From contig QJJF01000003.1 of NCBI GenBank assembly GCA_003202005.1, forward strand, positions 496,001 through 560,000: a stretch of DNA of 64,000 bases, read 5' to 3'. The notes beneath the pieces are model-generated. The model made no database searches. It saw only the letters and a program-made list of their open reading frames with translations, and was not told the DNA's origin. Source of the DNA: Williamsia faeni. Lineage in GTDB: Bacteria; Actinomycetota; Actinomycetes; Mycobacteriales; Mycobacteriaceae. Below, piece after piece: positions 26,629 to 35,369 of this stretch (the first letter of the stretch is position 1; every line of letters starts with the position of its first letter). Both the position numbers and the translations under genes were made by a program.

Positions 26629-26937
26629 TCAGTCCGACGCCGGCAGCGGCTTGGCGGACTTGATCGGCAGTACGGTGCCGTTGACCTCGAGGCGACCGAC
26701 ACCCGACTTCGTGCACAGCACCTCCAGACCGAGTCCTTCATCGACGTACCGCTTGCCGAGAAGCGCGCCGCCGGTGTGAGCGGGGTCGACCGACGAACCA
26801 TCACCGCCCGGCTCGCGGCCGGGAATCATGTCGGCCCCACCGCAGGTGAGCGAAATATCGCTTGCCGGCGCGCGGACCACGACGATCGTGGTCGCGTCAA
26901 CGGAACTGGCCAGAGACTGGCCTGTTTTGAGAATCAT
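26629..26937 (-). CDS. Small conserved-looking protein of unknown function
   Basis: This 102-residue protein is not recognised. The first part holds beta-like stretches (TTIVVVRAPASDISLTCGGADMI), with a CGG that could be a metal or turn site. The middle is Gly/Asp-rich, and the end reads GLEVLCTKSGVGRLEVNGTVL. GGAGGAAT before the ATG supports translation. It appears to be the first gene of the operon running to 18016, directly before a CoA ligase, and a 17-bp palindrome lies in its promoter at 27057. Confidence 0.7.
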   Translation of the reverse strand: MILKTGQSLASSVDATTIVVVRAPASDISLTCGGADMIPGREPGGDGSSVDPAHTGGALLGKRYVDEGLGLEVLCTKSGVGRLEVNGTVLPIKSAKPLPASD

Positions 26938-27044
26938 GATTCCTCCATTCGAGCTGGATGCGGGTCATGGACCGGGCAGCAGCGATACAAAGACCCCGGA
27001 ATCCGGGGCAAAGATAGTTAGAGAGTAGAAGAAGTAACCTCTTT

Positions 27045-27086
27045 CGAAGCCGGATGAATCCACTGAGCGGAACGCATCCGGCCTCG
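27045..27086. terminator. Inverted repeat enclosing an operator-like palindrome
   Basis: Twelve-base arms (27045-27056 and 27075-27086) are complementary with one mismatch. The 18-base loop is almost exactly the 17-bp palindrome. The position just past the CoA-transferase stop suggests a terminator, with the palindrome serving the next operon. Confidence 0.5.
27057..27073. promoter_or_regulatory. Putative IclR-type operator of the 26937-18016 operon
   Basis: AATCCACTGAGCGGAAC fits the window-wide palindrome. It is 120 bp upstream of the small gene that begins the operon. Confidence 0.5.
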
Positions 27087-27103
27087 ACTTCGAGCAGGTG
27101 GGG

Positions 27104-28333
27104 CTAGGTGACGGCGCCGGCGATCTTGAGTTCGATCAGTTGGTCATCGTCGAGTCCGAGCTCGCGCAGAATCTCGTCGGTGTGCTCGGCGAACTGCGGG
27201 GCCCGCTTCATATCCACTGATGCGTCGTCGAACTTCACCGGATTGGCGACCAGCTTCTGCGTCACGCCATCGGCATCGACGACTTCCGAGATCCGGCCGT
27301 TCGCGATCAGCGCTTCATCGTTGCCCAGTTCCCAGCTGTTCTGCAGCGGCGCCCAGGGACCACTCAGCCCCGCCAGGGTCTCGAGCCACTCTGCGTAGGT
27401 GTGCTGTGCGAACGCGTCGGCAAACCAGCCACCGATGTCCTCGCTGGCGGCGGCGATCGCCTCCATGGTTGCGAAGCGCTCGTCGTCGACCAGGTGTGGG
27501 AGCCCGATCGTGGTGACGAACTCATTCCAGAATCGGGTGGGCTGCAGCATCGAGAACTGCAACCAGCGGCCGTCGGACGTCTTGTACGAACCGGTCAGCG
27601 GGTTGCCGGCCGCCGCCGACTTCTTGCGTACCTTCGGCAGCGGGCCGCCCGTGAACAACGCCAGATTCACCGTGAACTGGGTGGCCCATGCGCCGACACC
27701 GAGCAGTGAGACGTCCACGACCGAGGGTTCCCCGGTCCGCGCCCGACCGAGCAATGCAGCGCTGATACCGCCGGCGATGGTCATGCCACCGATGTTGTCT
27801 CCGTACGCGCCCGCCGGCATGAAGGCCATGGATTCGGCATCAGCCGGCATGACACCGTCCGCGCTGCCTCCTCGCGCCCAGAAACCGGTGGCGTCGTATG
27901 AGCCACGATCGGAATCCGGTCCCTCGCTACCGAATCCACTTCCGGTCACGTAGATGATGTCGGGATTGACGGCCCGGATGTCTTCCAACGTCAGCCCGAG
28001 CTTGCGGCGCACGCCGGGAAGGTAATTGGTGAGGAACACATCGGAGCGGCGGATCAGGTCTTCCAGGATCGGGCGCGCGGCCGGGTTGGCCAGGTCGATG
28101 CCGATGCTCCGCTTGCCCCGGTTGGGCCCCTCCATGATGGGGGCAAACGACGAACCAGCCTGGGCACCGTCATAGCCGAGGACCTTGACCAGGCCGCGCT
28201 GGGGATCACCGGTCTCGGCGTGCTCCACCTTGATGATGTCGGCGCCCCAATCCGCCAGCACCGCACCGGCGGCGGGCACGAAGGTGAACTGGGCAACCTC
28301 GAGAATGCGGATCCCTTCCATGGGACGGTGCAT
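27104..28333 (-). CDS. CaiB/BaiF-family CoA-transferase
   Basis: This 409-residue family III CoA-transferase or racemase moves CoA between carboxylic acids, or epimerises 2-methylacyl-CoAs. The N-terminal MEGIRILEVAQFTFVPAAGAVLADWGADIIKVE is typical, and the catalytic Asp lies in GSYDATGFW (about residue 145). AGGAG precedes the ATG. It ends an operon with the DUF35-thiolase fusion, a small protein and an amidohydrolase. Methyl-branched isoprenoid acids need a racemase of this superfamily, but the sequence does not settle transferase against racemase. Confidence 0.88.
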   Translation of the reverse strand: MHRPMEGIRILEVAQFTFVPAAGAVLADWGADIIKVEHAETGDPQRGLVKVLGYDGAQAGSSFAPIMEGPNRGKRSIGIDLANPAARPILEDLIRRSDVFLTNYLPGVRRKLGLTLEDIRAVNPDIIYVTGSGFGSEGPDSDRGSYDATGFWARGGSADGVMPADAESMAFMPAGAYGDNIGGMTIAGGISAALLGRARTGEPSVVDVSLLGVGAWATQFTVNLALFTGGPLPKVRKKSAAAGNPLTGSYKTSDGRWLQFSMLQPTRFWNEFVTTIGLPHLVDDERFATMEAIAAASEDIGGWFADAFAQHTYAEWLETLAGLSGPWAPLQNSWELGNDEALIANGRISEVVDADGVTQKLVANPVKFDDASVDMKRAPQFAEHTDEILRELGLDDDQLIELKIAGAVT

Positions 28334-28391
28334 GAGAACTCCTGAGTTGATTGAAGAGGATCGATTCAATGGGACTGGGAAGCAAGACAAT

Positions 28392-30056
28392 TCATACGTT
28401 GCGGAGCAGGATTGCGCCGGAGGGAACACCGCCGCCGGAGCTCACCACCGCGACCTTCGGATCGGCCACCTGCCGGCCGGGCGCCTGTCCGCGCAGTTGC
28501 AGGACGGCCTCGCGGAAGAACCCATAACCATGTGTCCGGCCGGCGGAGAGCTGACCTCCATGCGGATTCAGCGGCAGCCTGCCGTCGATCGCGATCCCGC
28601 GACCGGAATCGATGAAATCACCGGCGCCACCGAGCTCACAGAACCCGAGGCCCTCCAGCCACGACAACGCGTTGAAGGTGAACCCGTCGTAGAGCAGTGC
28701 GACGTCGACGTCGTCCTGCCGCAGATCGGTGCGGCTCCACAGATGTGTGCCGATCCCGAGAGACTGTGGCAGATGGCTGAGGGTGCCCTGGTCCCAGGAC
28801 AGGTTTTCCATGATCTGGGTACCGACCGCCTCCACATACACCGGCGGATTCGGCCGGTCCACCGCGGTCTCGGCCGCCGAGATGATCACCGCGACCGCAC
28901 CATCGACGGGGACATCGCAGTCGTACAGGCCGAATGGCGACGAGACCATTCGCGCCGACAGGTAGTCGTCCATGGTGATCGGATCGCGGTACACCGCTTC
29001 GGGATTCGCGGATGCGTTGCTGCGGGCGTTGACCGCGATCGCGCCGAGGGTCTCCCTGGTGCCGCCGTACCTGTGGAAGTAGTTCGACGCCTGACAGGCA
29101 ATCCAGTTCGCCGCGGACATCGCGCCGAACGGGGCACGATGCTCGAACATCCCCACCGCCGGGCCCGCGGCCGCTTTCCATCGCCCGGCCTTGACGAGGT
29201 CGGCATTGGTCGATTCCCACACGGTGCGGAAGCACAGCACGTGGCGGCACAACCCGGAGGCGACCGCCAGCATCGCCGCGACGATGGATCCATTCTGTCC
29301 CGGCAACTCACTGCCACCGTTGACCCAGGTGGGCCGGACCGACAGTGCCTGCTCGACGGCCATGATGCCGCCCTCGGACATACCGCCGGCACCGCCGCTT
29401 CCGGGATACGTGGACAGCCCGTCGATGTCCTCGAGTGTCAGCCCGGCATCTTCGATTGCCCGCAGGCAGGCGTCCACCGTCAGTGACAGTGGTTCGACCA
29501 TGAGCCTGCGCCCGATTTTCGATTGCCCGACACCGGTGATCGCGACCTCGTGCTCGAACCTGCGCGATGACGCCGGCGGTCGCAGCCGTGGCCGGAGATC
29601 GTCCGGCTCTGGCACAGTCCCGGCCACACCTGCCCGTTCGGGATCCAATTCGAACAACGGCAGCCAGACATTCTCAGAAACCTGTTCGAACACCACCCGG
29701 ACCTGCGTGCCCACCGAGACGTCCGCCGGGTCACACCCGACGATGTTCGTGGTCAATCGGACACGCGAATCTTCTTCCAGTGCAACGATTGCCACCACGT
29801 AGGGAGGAGGAAACTTGGGAAGCCACTGCTGGACATTGATCGTGAAACCCACCACGGTGGCGCGCCCGGACACCGGCTCCCAGCCGATGTCCCGACCGCG
29901 ACAATGCGGACAGAGCACGTTCTGAGTATGCATCCAGCCGGCGCAGTCCCGGCAGCGCGCGATCCGCAGGAGCCCGTCGGCACCCGAGGCCCAGTAGGGT
30001 TCCCGTCCGGGTGTCGGCTGCGGCACCGGCCGTCCGGTTTCAACGATCGTTGTCAC
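28392..30056 (-). CDS. DUF35 OB-fold / thiolase-like (Ltp2-type) fusion protein
   Basis: This 554-residue protein joins two modules. Residues 1-165 are a DUF35 domain with a zinc ribbon (C35, C38, C49, C52) and an OB fold. From about 171 a thiolase-superfamily domain follows (VAITGVGQSKIGRR to the end). The usual nucleophilic Cys is missing (GGSELPGQNGS), as in SCP2-like aldolases such as Ltp2, which cleave C-C bonds by retro-aldol chemistry with a DUF35 partner. GTG is chosen as start because GGAGG lies five bases before it; an earlier GTG adds seven residues. Confidence 0.87.
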   Translation of the reverse strand: MTTIVETGRPVPQPTPGREPYWASGADGLLRIARCRDCAGWMHTQNVLCPHCRGRDIGWEPVSGRATVVGFTINVQQWLPKFPPPYVVAIVALEEDSRVRLTTNIVGCDPADVSVGTQVRVVFEQVSENVWLPLFELDPERAGVAGTVPEPDDLRPRLRPPASSRRFEHEVAITGVGQSKIGRRLMVEPLSLTVDACLRAIEDAGLTLEDIDGLSTYPGSGGAGGMSEGGIMAVEQALSVRPTWVNGGSELPGQNGSIVAAMLAVASGLCRHVLCFRTVWESTNADLVKAGRWKAAAGPAVGMFEHRAPFGAMSAANWIACQASNYFHRYGGTRETLGAIAVNARSNASANPEAVYRDPITMDDYLSARMVSSPFGLYDCDVPVDGAVAVIISAAETAVDRPNPPVYVEAVGTQIMENLSWDQGTLSHLPQSLGIGTHLWSRTDLRQDDVDVALLYDGFTFNALSWLEGLGFCELGGAGDFIDSGRGIAIDGRLPLNPHGGQLSAGRTHGYGFFREAVLQLRGQAPGRQVADPKVAVVSSGGGVPSGAILLRNV

Positions 30057-30096
30057 ACGTTCCTCCACTTCACTCACAGTCGCACGCGCCGCAGTT

Positions 30097-30327
30097 TCAG
30101 CCTCTGTGCGCGTTCTTGGTACGGATGTCGATCATCGCCGCGAGCCTGCGTTCCATGTCCGCTTTGCTCATCACGATGTCGTCGCCGCCCTCACCACGCT
30201 CGAGACGCGCCAGCCGGTCACGCTCGGCAGCGATCTCACCGTCGAGCAGCGAGCCCGCCAGATCCCGGGTCAACAGATCCTGTTCTACCCAGTCGTCCTG
30301 TGGAATCTGTTCGATCGGCTCTTCCAT
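30097..30327 (-). CDS. Small acidic helical protein of unknown function
   Basis: This 76-residue protein is not recognised. It is rich in Asp, Glu and Arg and predicted by eye to be helical (LDGEIAAERDRLARLERGEG, then MSKADMERRLAAMIDIR), with no membrane segment or cysteine. It lies 45 bp after the amidohydrolase gene and 40 bp before the DUF35-thiolase gene in the same operon, so it may be an accessory subunit of one of them. The reading frame is well formed; function unknown. Confidence 0.65.
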   Translation of the reverse strand: MEEPIEQIPQDDWVEQDLLTRDLAGSLLDGEIAAERDRLARLERGEGGDDIVMSKADMERRLAAMIDIRTKNAHRG

Positions 30328-30372
30328 TGACTGTTCAATCCTTTTCGGTGATAACGGCTTTCGGCGAAAGTT

Positions 30373-31560
30373 TCAGCTGGTGCGCGGGAAATTGAGCAGC
30401 CGGCGGGCGTTGAGTTCGACCATCTTGTGCACATCCTCGTCCGGGATATTGAGCATGGCGTCGTGCACGAGCTTGCGACTGTTCGGCCAGTTAGAATCGG
30501 AATGCGGGTAGTCACCTTCCCAGGTGATGTTGTCGATTCCGACATGGTGCCGATTCGCCAGACCGAACTCGTCCTCGATGAAGCAGCCGAACAGGTGCTT
30601 GGCGAACAGTTCCGACGGGAGTGCGCTCTGATTGATGTTCTGGTAGAAGCGATGCTTCGTCCAGACCGCATCCATGCGCTCGAGCATGTACGGCACCCAG
30701 CCGATGCCACCCTCGGACAACATCACCTTGAGTTCGGGGTGATTGTGGAAGGTCGGCGAGAACAGCAGATCGGCGGTGGCATACATCGAGTTGCAGCCGA
30801 ACAGCGACGTCATCACGGCCATCGGAGCCTCGGGCGCGGTGATCGGCGCCTTTCCGGAGGTGCCGAAATGAACGCAGAGCGGCATCCCGGTCTCCACCGC
30901 AGCCTTGAACACCGGATCCCAGTGGTTTGTATGGAACGACGGAAGACCCAGTGGTGACGGGTTTTCCGGGAACGAGATCGCCTTGGCGCCCTTGGCCGCG
31001 GTCCGGTAGACCTCCTTGGCAGCTTCGTCGGCCGACCAGAGCGGAAGAATCACCAGCGGGATCAGGCGATCCGGCGCGGCAGCACACCATTCGTCGAGCA
31101 CATAGTCGTTCCAGGCCTGAACAGACAGGAGTGCGAGCTCTTTGTCCTGACCATCGAGGAAGACCGTGCCGGCGAAGCGAGGGAACGAGGGGAACGACAG
31201 GGTCGCGTGCACGCCGTCGATGTCCATGTCCGCAATACGGGCCTTCGGCTCGTAGCAGCCGGGGATCATGTCTTCGTACCGGGTGGGCTCGGCACCGAAC
31301 TCCTCGGGTTTCTTGCCCGCGACCGCGTTCAGTCCGATGTACGGGTACACGCGGCCTTCGTATTCCCACACCTCGGCGAGCTTGGTGCCGCCGTCTTTCC
31401 GCCCGCCGTCTCCGACGTGGATCGACCTCGGCATCTCCTTCTCGATGATCTTCGGTCCGGCCTCGAGGAATTTCTTGGGCAGGCGATCCGACCAGAGCAG
31501 CGGATGCTCGATCAGGTGGTCGTCGGTGGAAATGAGTTGCATGTGGCTCTGCAGTGGCAT
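30373..31560 (-). CDS. Amidohydrolase-2 family metal-dependent hydrolase
   Basis: This 395-residue TIM-barrel protein belongs to the amidohydrolase-2 group, which includes decarboxylases and ring-opening hydrolases. The N-terminal STDDHLIEH carries the D/H metal motif (HxH is not intact); later His residues are in CVHFGTSG and FHNHPELK, and the late Asp is in EGDYPHSDSNWPN. AGGAGG five bases before the ATG fixes the start. It opens the operon that includes the DUF35-thiolase and the CoA-transferase. Related proteins in actinobacterial catabolic clusters have uncertain substrates. Confidence 0.85.
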   Translation of the reverse strand: MPLQSHMQLISTDDHLIEHPLLWSDRLPKKFLEAGPKIIEKEMPRSIHVGDGGRKDGGTKLAEVWEYEGRVYPYIGLNAVAGKKPEEFGAEPTRYEDMIPGCYEPKARIADMDIDGVHATLSFPSFPRFAGTVFLDGQDKELALLSVQAWNDYVLDEWCAAAPDRLIPLVILPLWSADEAAKEVYRTAAKGAKAISFPENPSPLGLPSFHTNHWDPVFKAAVETGMPLCVHFGTSGKAPITAPEAPMAVMTSLFGCNSMYATADLLFSPTFHNHPELKVMLSEGGIGWVPYMLERMDAVWTKHRFYQNINQSALPSELFAKHLFGCFIEDEFGLANRHHVGIDNITWEGDYPHSDSNWPNSRKLVHDAMLNIPDEDVHKMVELNARRLLNFPRTS

Positions 31561-31778
31561 GAGTCCTCCTGAGGTGTGCGCAGAGCGCAAGAAGGCGGTT
31601 ACTTGTTTAACTTTCTCGACGCTATCAGAATATGTTGCCTGCGTCACCATCCCGACCGAGAAATTCACCCGAATTCGGCCGATCCGAAGGCCGAGACATA
31701 AAAGACGGCACGCGGGGCCCGCGTGCCGTCATAGGTTGGAACGTCCGCTGAATACGTTGGCGGACTACAGAATTGAGG
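31561..31778. promoter_or_regulatory. Promoter region of amidohydrolase operon and end of GntR gene
   Basis: AT-rich sequence near 31600-31640 (GTTACTTGTTTAACTTTC, then AGAATATG) is a plausible promoter. A palindrome, TTCGGCCGATCCGAA, lies near 31675. The terminator of the GntR gene is at 31704-31730. Confidence 0.45.
31704..31730 (-). terminator. Terminator of the GntR gene
   Basis: Thirteen-base perfect arms (31704-31716 and 31718-31730) form a GC-rich hairpin followed on the minus strand by TTTTATG, downstream of the GntR stop codon. Confidence 0.8.
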
Positions 31779-32600
31779 TCAGTTGAACACACTCACGGTG
31801 GCTTGCCGATCTCGATTTCGGTACGTGACCTCAGTGGCCGCCTCGAGATGGCGCCGCCAATGTCGTTCGGCTCCCGCGGAATCGCGGGCCTCGACCAGGA
31901 CGATCAGCGTCGCATAGTCGTCGATCACCCACGGAATATACGAGGTCCGCGAGGGTACTTCGACATCCTCTTCGCGCTGCTTGATACCCATCTGCCGATG
32001 CTGCAAAAGCACGTCCGACAACACGCTCACCTGCACTTCGAGCGTCTTGTTACCGCAGTAGCGCGCAATGAGCTCATGGAACTCTGCAGTCAGCGCAACC
32101 CAATCCGAAAATGCAGCAGGATCATCAACACCCTTGTCGAGTGCTGCGCGATGGGCCGCGAGGCAACGTTTGAAAGCTTGCAGCCCTTCCGGAGGACACC
32201 GGTCCGCAAGGTGGCGTACACATGCCGTTTCGAAATCGGTCCGGGCCTCGAGCAGATCAGCCAGGGTCGTGTTGTGGACCTGGAGGTATTGACCGATCTG
32301 GCGCGTCGCAATGCCCAGGTCAGGCAATTGCGCCTTCGCCCCGCCGCGCGATCCGGTGACCACCGTGATCAGGCCTTCGCTCTCCAGGATGCGAAACGCT
32401 TCACGCAATGTCGGACGTGAGACCCCGAGATACTGGATCAGCGTCTTCTCCGGAGGCAACATCTCGCCCGTGGCGATCTCACCTCGGACGATCTGCCCCC
32501 GCAACCTGTCGGCAATCTGCTCCGACGCCTTCGGTGTTCGCACGCTGTCGGCGGCAACGGCACCGACGGACGCCCACCCCACGCCTTGTCCGGATTCCAT
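31779..32600 (-). CDS. GntR-family regulator (FadR/FCD type)
   Basis: This 273-residue protein has a GntR winged helix (QIADRLRGQIVRGEIATGEMLPPEKTL, then YLGVSRPTLREAFRILE) and an FCD effector domain (DLLEARTDFETACVRHLA to the end). FCD metal-ligand histidines may be those in AEFHELIAR and near ERHWRRHLE. It is divergent from the 32918 operon, which starts with a mycofactocin-type SDR, and probably controls it or itself. An upstream in-frame ATG is possible, but the chosen start gives the usual N-terminus length. Confidence 0.85.
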   Translation of the reverse strand: MESGQGVGWASVGAVAADSVRTPKASEQIADRLRGQIVRGEIATGEMLPPEKTLIQYLGVSRPTLREAFRILESEGLITVVTGSRGGAKAQLPDLGIATRQIGQYLQVHNTTLADLLEARTDFETACVRHLADRCPPEGLQAFKRCLAAHRAALDKGVDDPAAFSDWVALTAEFHELIARYCGNKTLEVQVSVLSDVLLQHRQMGIKQREEDVEVPSRTSYIPWVIDDYATLIVLVEARDSAGAERHWRRHLEAATEVTYRNRDRQATVSVFN

Positions 32601-32917
32601 GTGACGGATTCTAACCGCCCTCCTGCGACAACGGCGCGGCATTTCCGGTCACCGGCACACGGTTCCACTCTTCGGAATATCTTTGACCAGCCCATATGCC
32701 ACGGCGATATGGTCAACCCATTTCATATTGCCATCCATTTCCACGCCGGATGCACCCCAAAACGCAGTGGAGGTTTACAGTGATGCAAGCCACAAGGTAT
32801 TACTAGTTAGATCATTCTGAGTTCGGAGCGAGTTTCGTCGCCCGGAAGTACCGACCCGTGCCGTGCGGGGACCTGATCGGAAGACTGCAGGGCACCACCA
32901 TCCGACGAGGAGTCACC
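32601..32917. promoter_or_regulatory. Divergent intergenic region, GntR / SDR operon (317 bp)
   Basis: No gene is seen. Besides the palindrome at 32662-32678 there is an AT-rich segment with GGTATTACTAGTTAGATC near 32793, which may be a GntR-type operator or promoter for the SDR operon. Confidence 0.4.
32662..32678. promoter_or_regulatory. Putative IclR-type operator in divergent GntR/SDR region
   Basis: GTTCCACTCTTCGGAAT has TTCC and GGAA arms around a 7-base spacer. It lies 62 bp from the GntR start and 240 bp before the SDR start, in a 317-bp intergenic stretch that otherwise holds no gene. Confidence 0.45.
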
Positions 32918-33781
32918 ATGGGAAAGCTTGACGGCAAGGTTGCATTCATCACGGGCGCGGCCCGGGGACAGGGCCGCAGCCATGCTCTGGCACTTGCCGC
33001 TGAAGGCGCCGACATCATCGCGGTGGACATCTGCGCCGACATCGAGACAAACACCTATGCTCTGGCGTCTTCCGACGATCTCGAGGAGACCCGCCGCCTG
33101 GTCGAGAAAGAGGACCGCCGGTGCGTGACCTCGATCGCCGACGTCCGGGATCCCGGACAGCTACGCCAGTCCATCGAGCAGGGTGTGGCCGAACTGGGAC
33201 GTCTGGACATCGTGGTGGCCAATGCCGGTATCTGCCCTCTCGGCCAGATGCCGGGGAACGCCTTTCTAGATGCGGTCGACGTCGACCTGGTCGGTGTGAT
33301 CAACACCGTCAGCGCCGCATACCCGCACCTGCGCGCCGGCGCCTCGATCATCGCGACCGGATCCACCGCTGCACTGATGAAGGGTGGCAGCGACAGTCCC
33401 GCAATGGGTCCCGGCGGCGCCGGTTACACCCATGCCAAAAAAGGTGTTGCGCAGTTCGTTCACGACGCGGCCAAGGCGTTGGCTCCCGAATCAATCCGCG
33501 TGAATGCCGTGCACCCGACGAACTGCAACACCGACATGCTGCACAGCGAAGGCATGTACAAGATCTTCCGTCCCGACCTCGAAGCGCCCACCCGCGAGGA
33601 CACCGTCGACGCATTCGCATCGACTCAGCCGATGCCGACCACGCCGTGGGTGGAGCCGGAGGACATCAGCAAGGCCGTGCTGTTCCTCGCCTCCGACGAC
33701 GCTCAGTTCGTCACCGGCCTGCAGATGAAAGTCGATGCGGGACAGGCGCTTGCGCATACCCACGCGTACGCCATCAAATGA
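32918..33781 (+). CDS. Mycofactocin-type SDR oxidoreductase
   Basis: This 287-residue SDR has the subfamily signature GKVAFITGAARGQGRSHA followed by ADIIAVDIC, known from mycofactocin-coupled dehydrogenases that hold NAD tightly and pass electrons to mycofactocin. The catalytic Ser is in TGSTAA and the Tyr-Lys pair in YTHAKK. GAGGAGT precedes the ATG. It begins a long plus-strand operon with an aldehyde dehydrogenase 58 bp on, so an alcohol-to-aldehyde-to-acid sequence is likely. Mycofactocin biosynthesis genes are not in this window. Confidence 0.85.
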   Translation: MGKLDGKVAFITGAARGQGRSHALALAAEGADIIAVDICADIETNTYALASSDDLEETRRLVEKEDRRCVTSIADVRDPGQLRQSIEQGVAELGRLDIVVANAGICPLGQMPGNAFLDAVDVDLVGVINTVSAAYPHLRAGASIIATGSTAALMKGGSDSPAMGPGGAGYTHAKKGVAQFVHDAAKALAPESIRVNAVHPTNCNTDMLHSEGMYKIFRPDLEAPTREDTVDAFASTQPMPTTPWVEPEDISKAVLFLASDDAQFVTGLQMKVDAGQALAHTHAYAIK

Positions 33782-33839
33782 CTCTCGCCTAGCCACCAGT
33801 CGCACCCGGGTCACTTCTCGCACTCTCCCAAGGATCACC

Positions 33840-35309
33840 ATGCTCAAGGAATTCCACAACCTCTACATCGACGGCGCCTGGGTGCCCCCGGAGACCGGAC
33901 GCACCGCACCGGTGATCAACCCCGCAACCGAGGAAATCGTCGGGGTTGCACCGGTCGCATCCCGCAGTGACGTCGTACGGGCAATCCAGGCTGCGCGTAC
34001 GGCTTTCGACGACGGCCCCTGGCCGGAGATGTCGGTGAGGGAACGCTCCGAGATCCTGATCCGGATGGCCGACGTGATGGAGAAGCGACAGGAAGAGTTG
34101 GTCGAGCTCAATATCGCCGAGGCCGGGAGCACCCGGGCCGGCGCGCAGTCCTTCCAGACCGGCATTCCGATCGCCCACTTCCGGGACATGGCCGAACGCG
34201 TGATGCTGAGATTCCCGATGGAAGAACCGATGGCGCCCCATGTGGGTGTCGGGATCGGCCAGGGTGTCATCCGGCGCGAGCCGTTCGGGGTGGCAGCGCT
34301 GGTCTCGGCGTACAACTTCCCGCTCTACCTGAACCTGATGAAGCTGGCGCCGGCGCTGGCAGCGGGATGCACCACGATCCTCAAACCCGCTCCGACAACA
34401 CCTCTGGAAGCCTTCATCCTGGGTGAGATCGCCGACGAGGCCGGATTGCCGCGCGGCGTCCTGAACATCATTGCGGGAGACCTCGACACCGGGGTCGAAC
34501 TGAGCACCAACGCGATGGTGGATGTGGTCAGTTTCACCGGCTCAGAGATGGTGGGGCGCAAGGTGTTCGAGCAGGCGGCACCGACGCTGAAGAAGGTGAT
34601 CCTCGAACTCGGCGGCAAGTCCGCCAACATCATCTGCGAGGATGCGGATCTGACCAAGGCCGTGGGATCGGTTGTGCGCGACACGATTCTGCATGCCGGC
34701 CAGGGATGCGCCTTCTTGACCCGAACACTTGTCCACGCCTCCCGGCTCGACGAGCTCACCGAACTCACCAAGGCCGCCCTGGCAGCGGTCAAAGTCGGAG
34801 ATCCGGCCTCCGCCGATACCGTGATGGGACCACTCGGCAGCGCCGCGCAACGCGCGAAGGTCGAAGAACTCATCGGGATGGGCGTCGACGAGGGCGCAAC
34901 GATCGCTGTCGGCGGTGGCCGCCCGGCCGGCCTCGAGAAGGGCTTCTACATCGAGCCGACTCTGTTTGTCGACGTGGACAACTCGATGACCATCGCGCAA
35001 CGCGAGTTCTTCGGCCCGGTCGGTGTGATGATCCCCTTCGAAACCGACGACGACGCCGTCCGTATCGCCAACGACAGTGAGTACGGGTTGGCCGGCGGCG
35101 TGTGGTCCAAGGATCCGGTGCGGGCATACGCAATCGCCAAACGCCTGCGGACGGGCTACGTCACCGTCAATGGCGGCGGCGGCGGGCTCACCCCGCACGG
35201 ACCGTTCGGTGGATACAAGCAGAGCGGTCTGGGTCGAGAACGGGGTGACGCCGGACTCGACGAGTTCCTGCAGACCAAGACCATCGCGTGGGGCGTGGCG
35301 TCCGGATAG
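33840..35309 (+). CDS. Aldehyde dehydrogenase (NAD(P)-dependent)
   Basis: This 489-residue ALDH has the cofactor region FGVAALVSAYNFPLYLN, the general-base Glu in LELGGKSAN, the catalytic Cys in GQGCAF and the C-terminal PHGPFGGYKQSGLGRE. It would oxidise the aldehyde made by the SDR upstream to an acid. AAGGA lies just upstream of the ATG. A 60-bp gap separates it from the 3-hydroxyisobutyrate-dehydrogenase-like gene. A second ALDH is encoded at 62400. Confidence 0.92.
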   Translation: MLKEFHNLYIDGAWVPPETGRTAPVINPATEEIVGVAPVASRSDVVRAIQAARTAFDDGPWPEMSVRERSEILIRMADVMEKRQEELVELNIAEAGSTRAGAQSFQTGIPIAHFRDMAERVMLRFPMEEPMAPHVGVGIGQGVIRREPFGVAALVSAYNFPLYLNLMKLAPALAAGCTTILKPAPTTPLEAFILGEIADEAGLPRGVLNIIAGDLDTGVELSTNAMVDVVSFTGSEMVGRKVFEQAAPTLKKVILELGGKSANIICEDADLTKAVGSVVRDTILHAGQGCAFLTRTLVHASRLDELTELTKAALAAVKVGDPASADTVMGPLGSAAQRAKVEELIGMGVDEGATIAVGGGRPAGLEKGFYIEPTLFVDVDNSMTIAQREFFGPVGVMIPFETDDDAVRIANDSEYGLAGGVWSKDPVRAYAIAKRLRTGYVTVNGGGGGLTPHGPFGGYKQSGLGRERGDAGLDEFLQTKTIAWGVASG

Positions 35310-35369
35310 CGGTCGGCGGCCGACCAACCGATCCTTCACCACGACGCGCATCGACACAGGACACACAAC

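Larger units (their letters stand above)
26938..27103 (-). promoter_or_regulatory. Promoter region of the 26937-18016 operon
   Basis: This 166-bp gap between the CoA-transferase stop and the small gene start contains an operator-like palindrome inside a larger inverted repeat (27045-27086). AT-rich sequence lies downstream (27012-27045, AGATAGTTAGAGAGTAG), where a promoter could sit. It divides two minus-strand operons. Confidence 0.5.

Noticed and set aside
26587-27021. Plus-strand open frame opposite the CoA ligase and small-gene region
   Set aside because: The minus-strand genes have clear motifs or ribosome sites; the plus-strand translation is Arg/His-rich, typical of antisense frames in GC-rich DNA.
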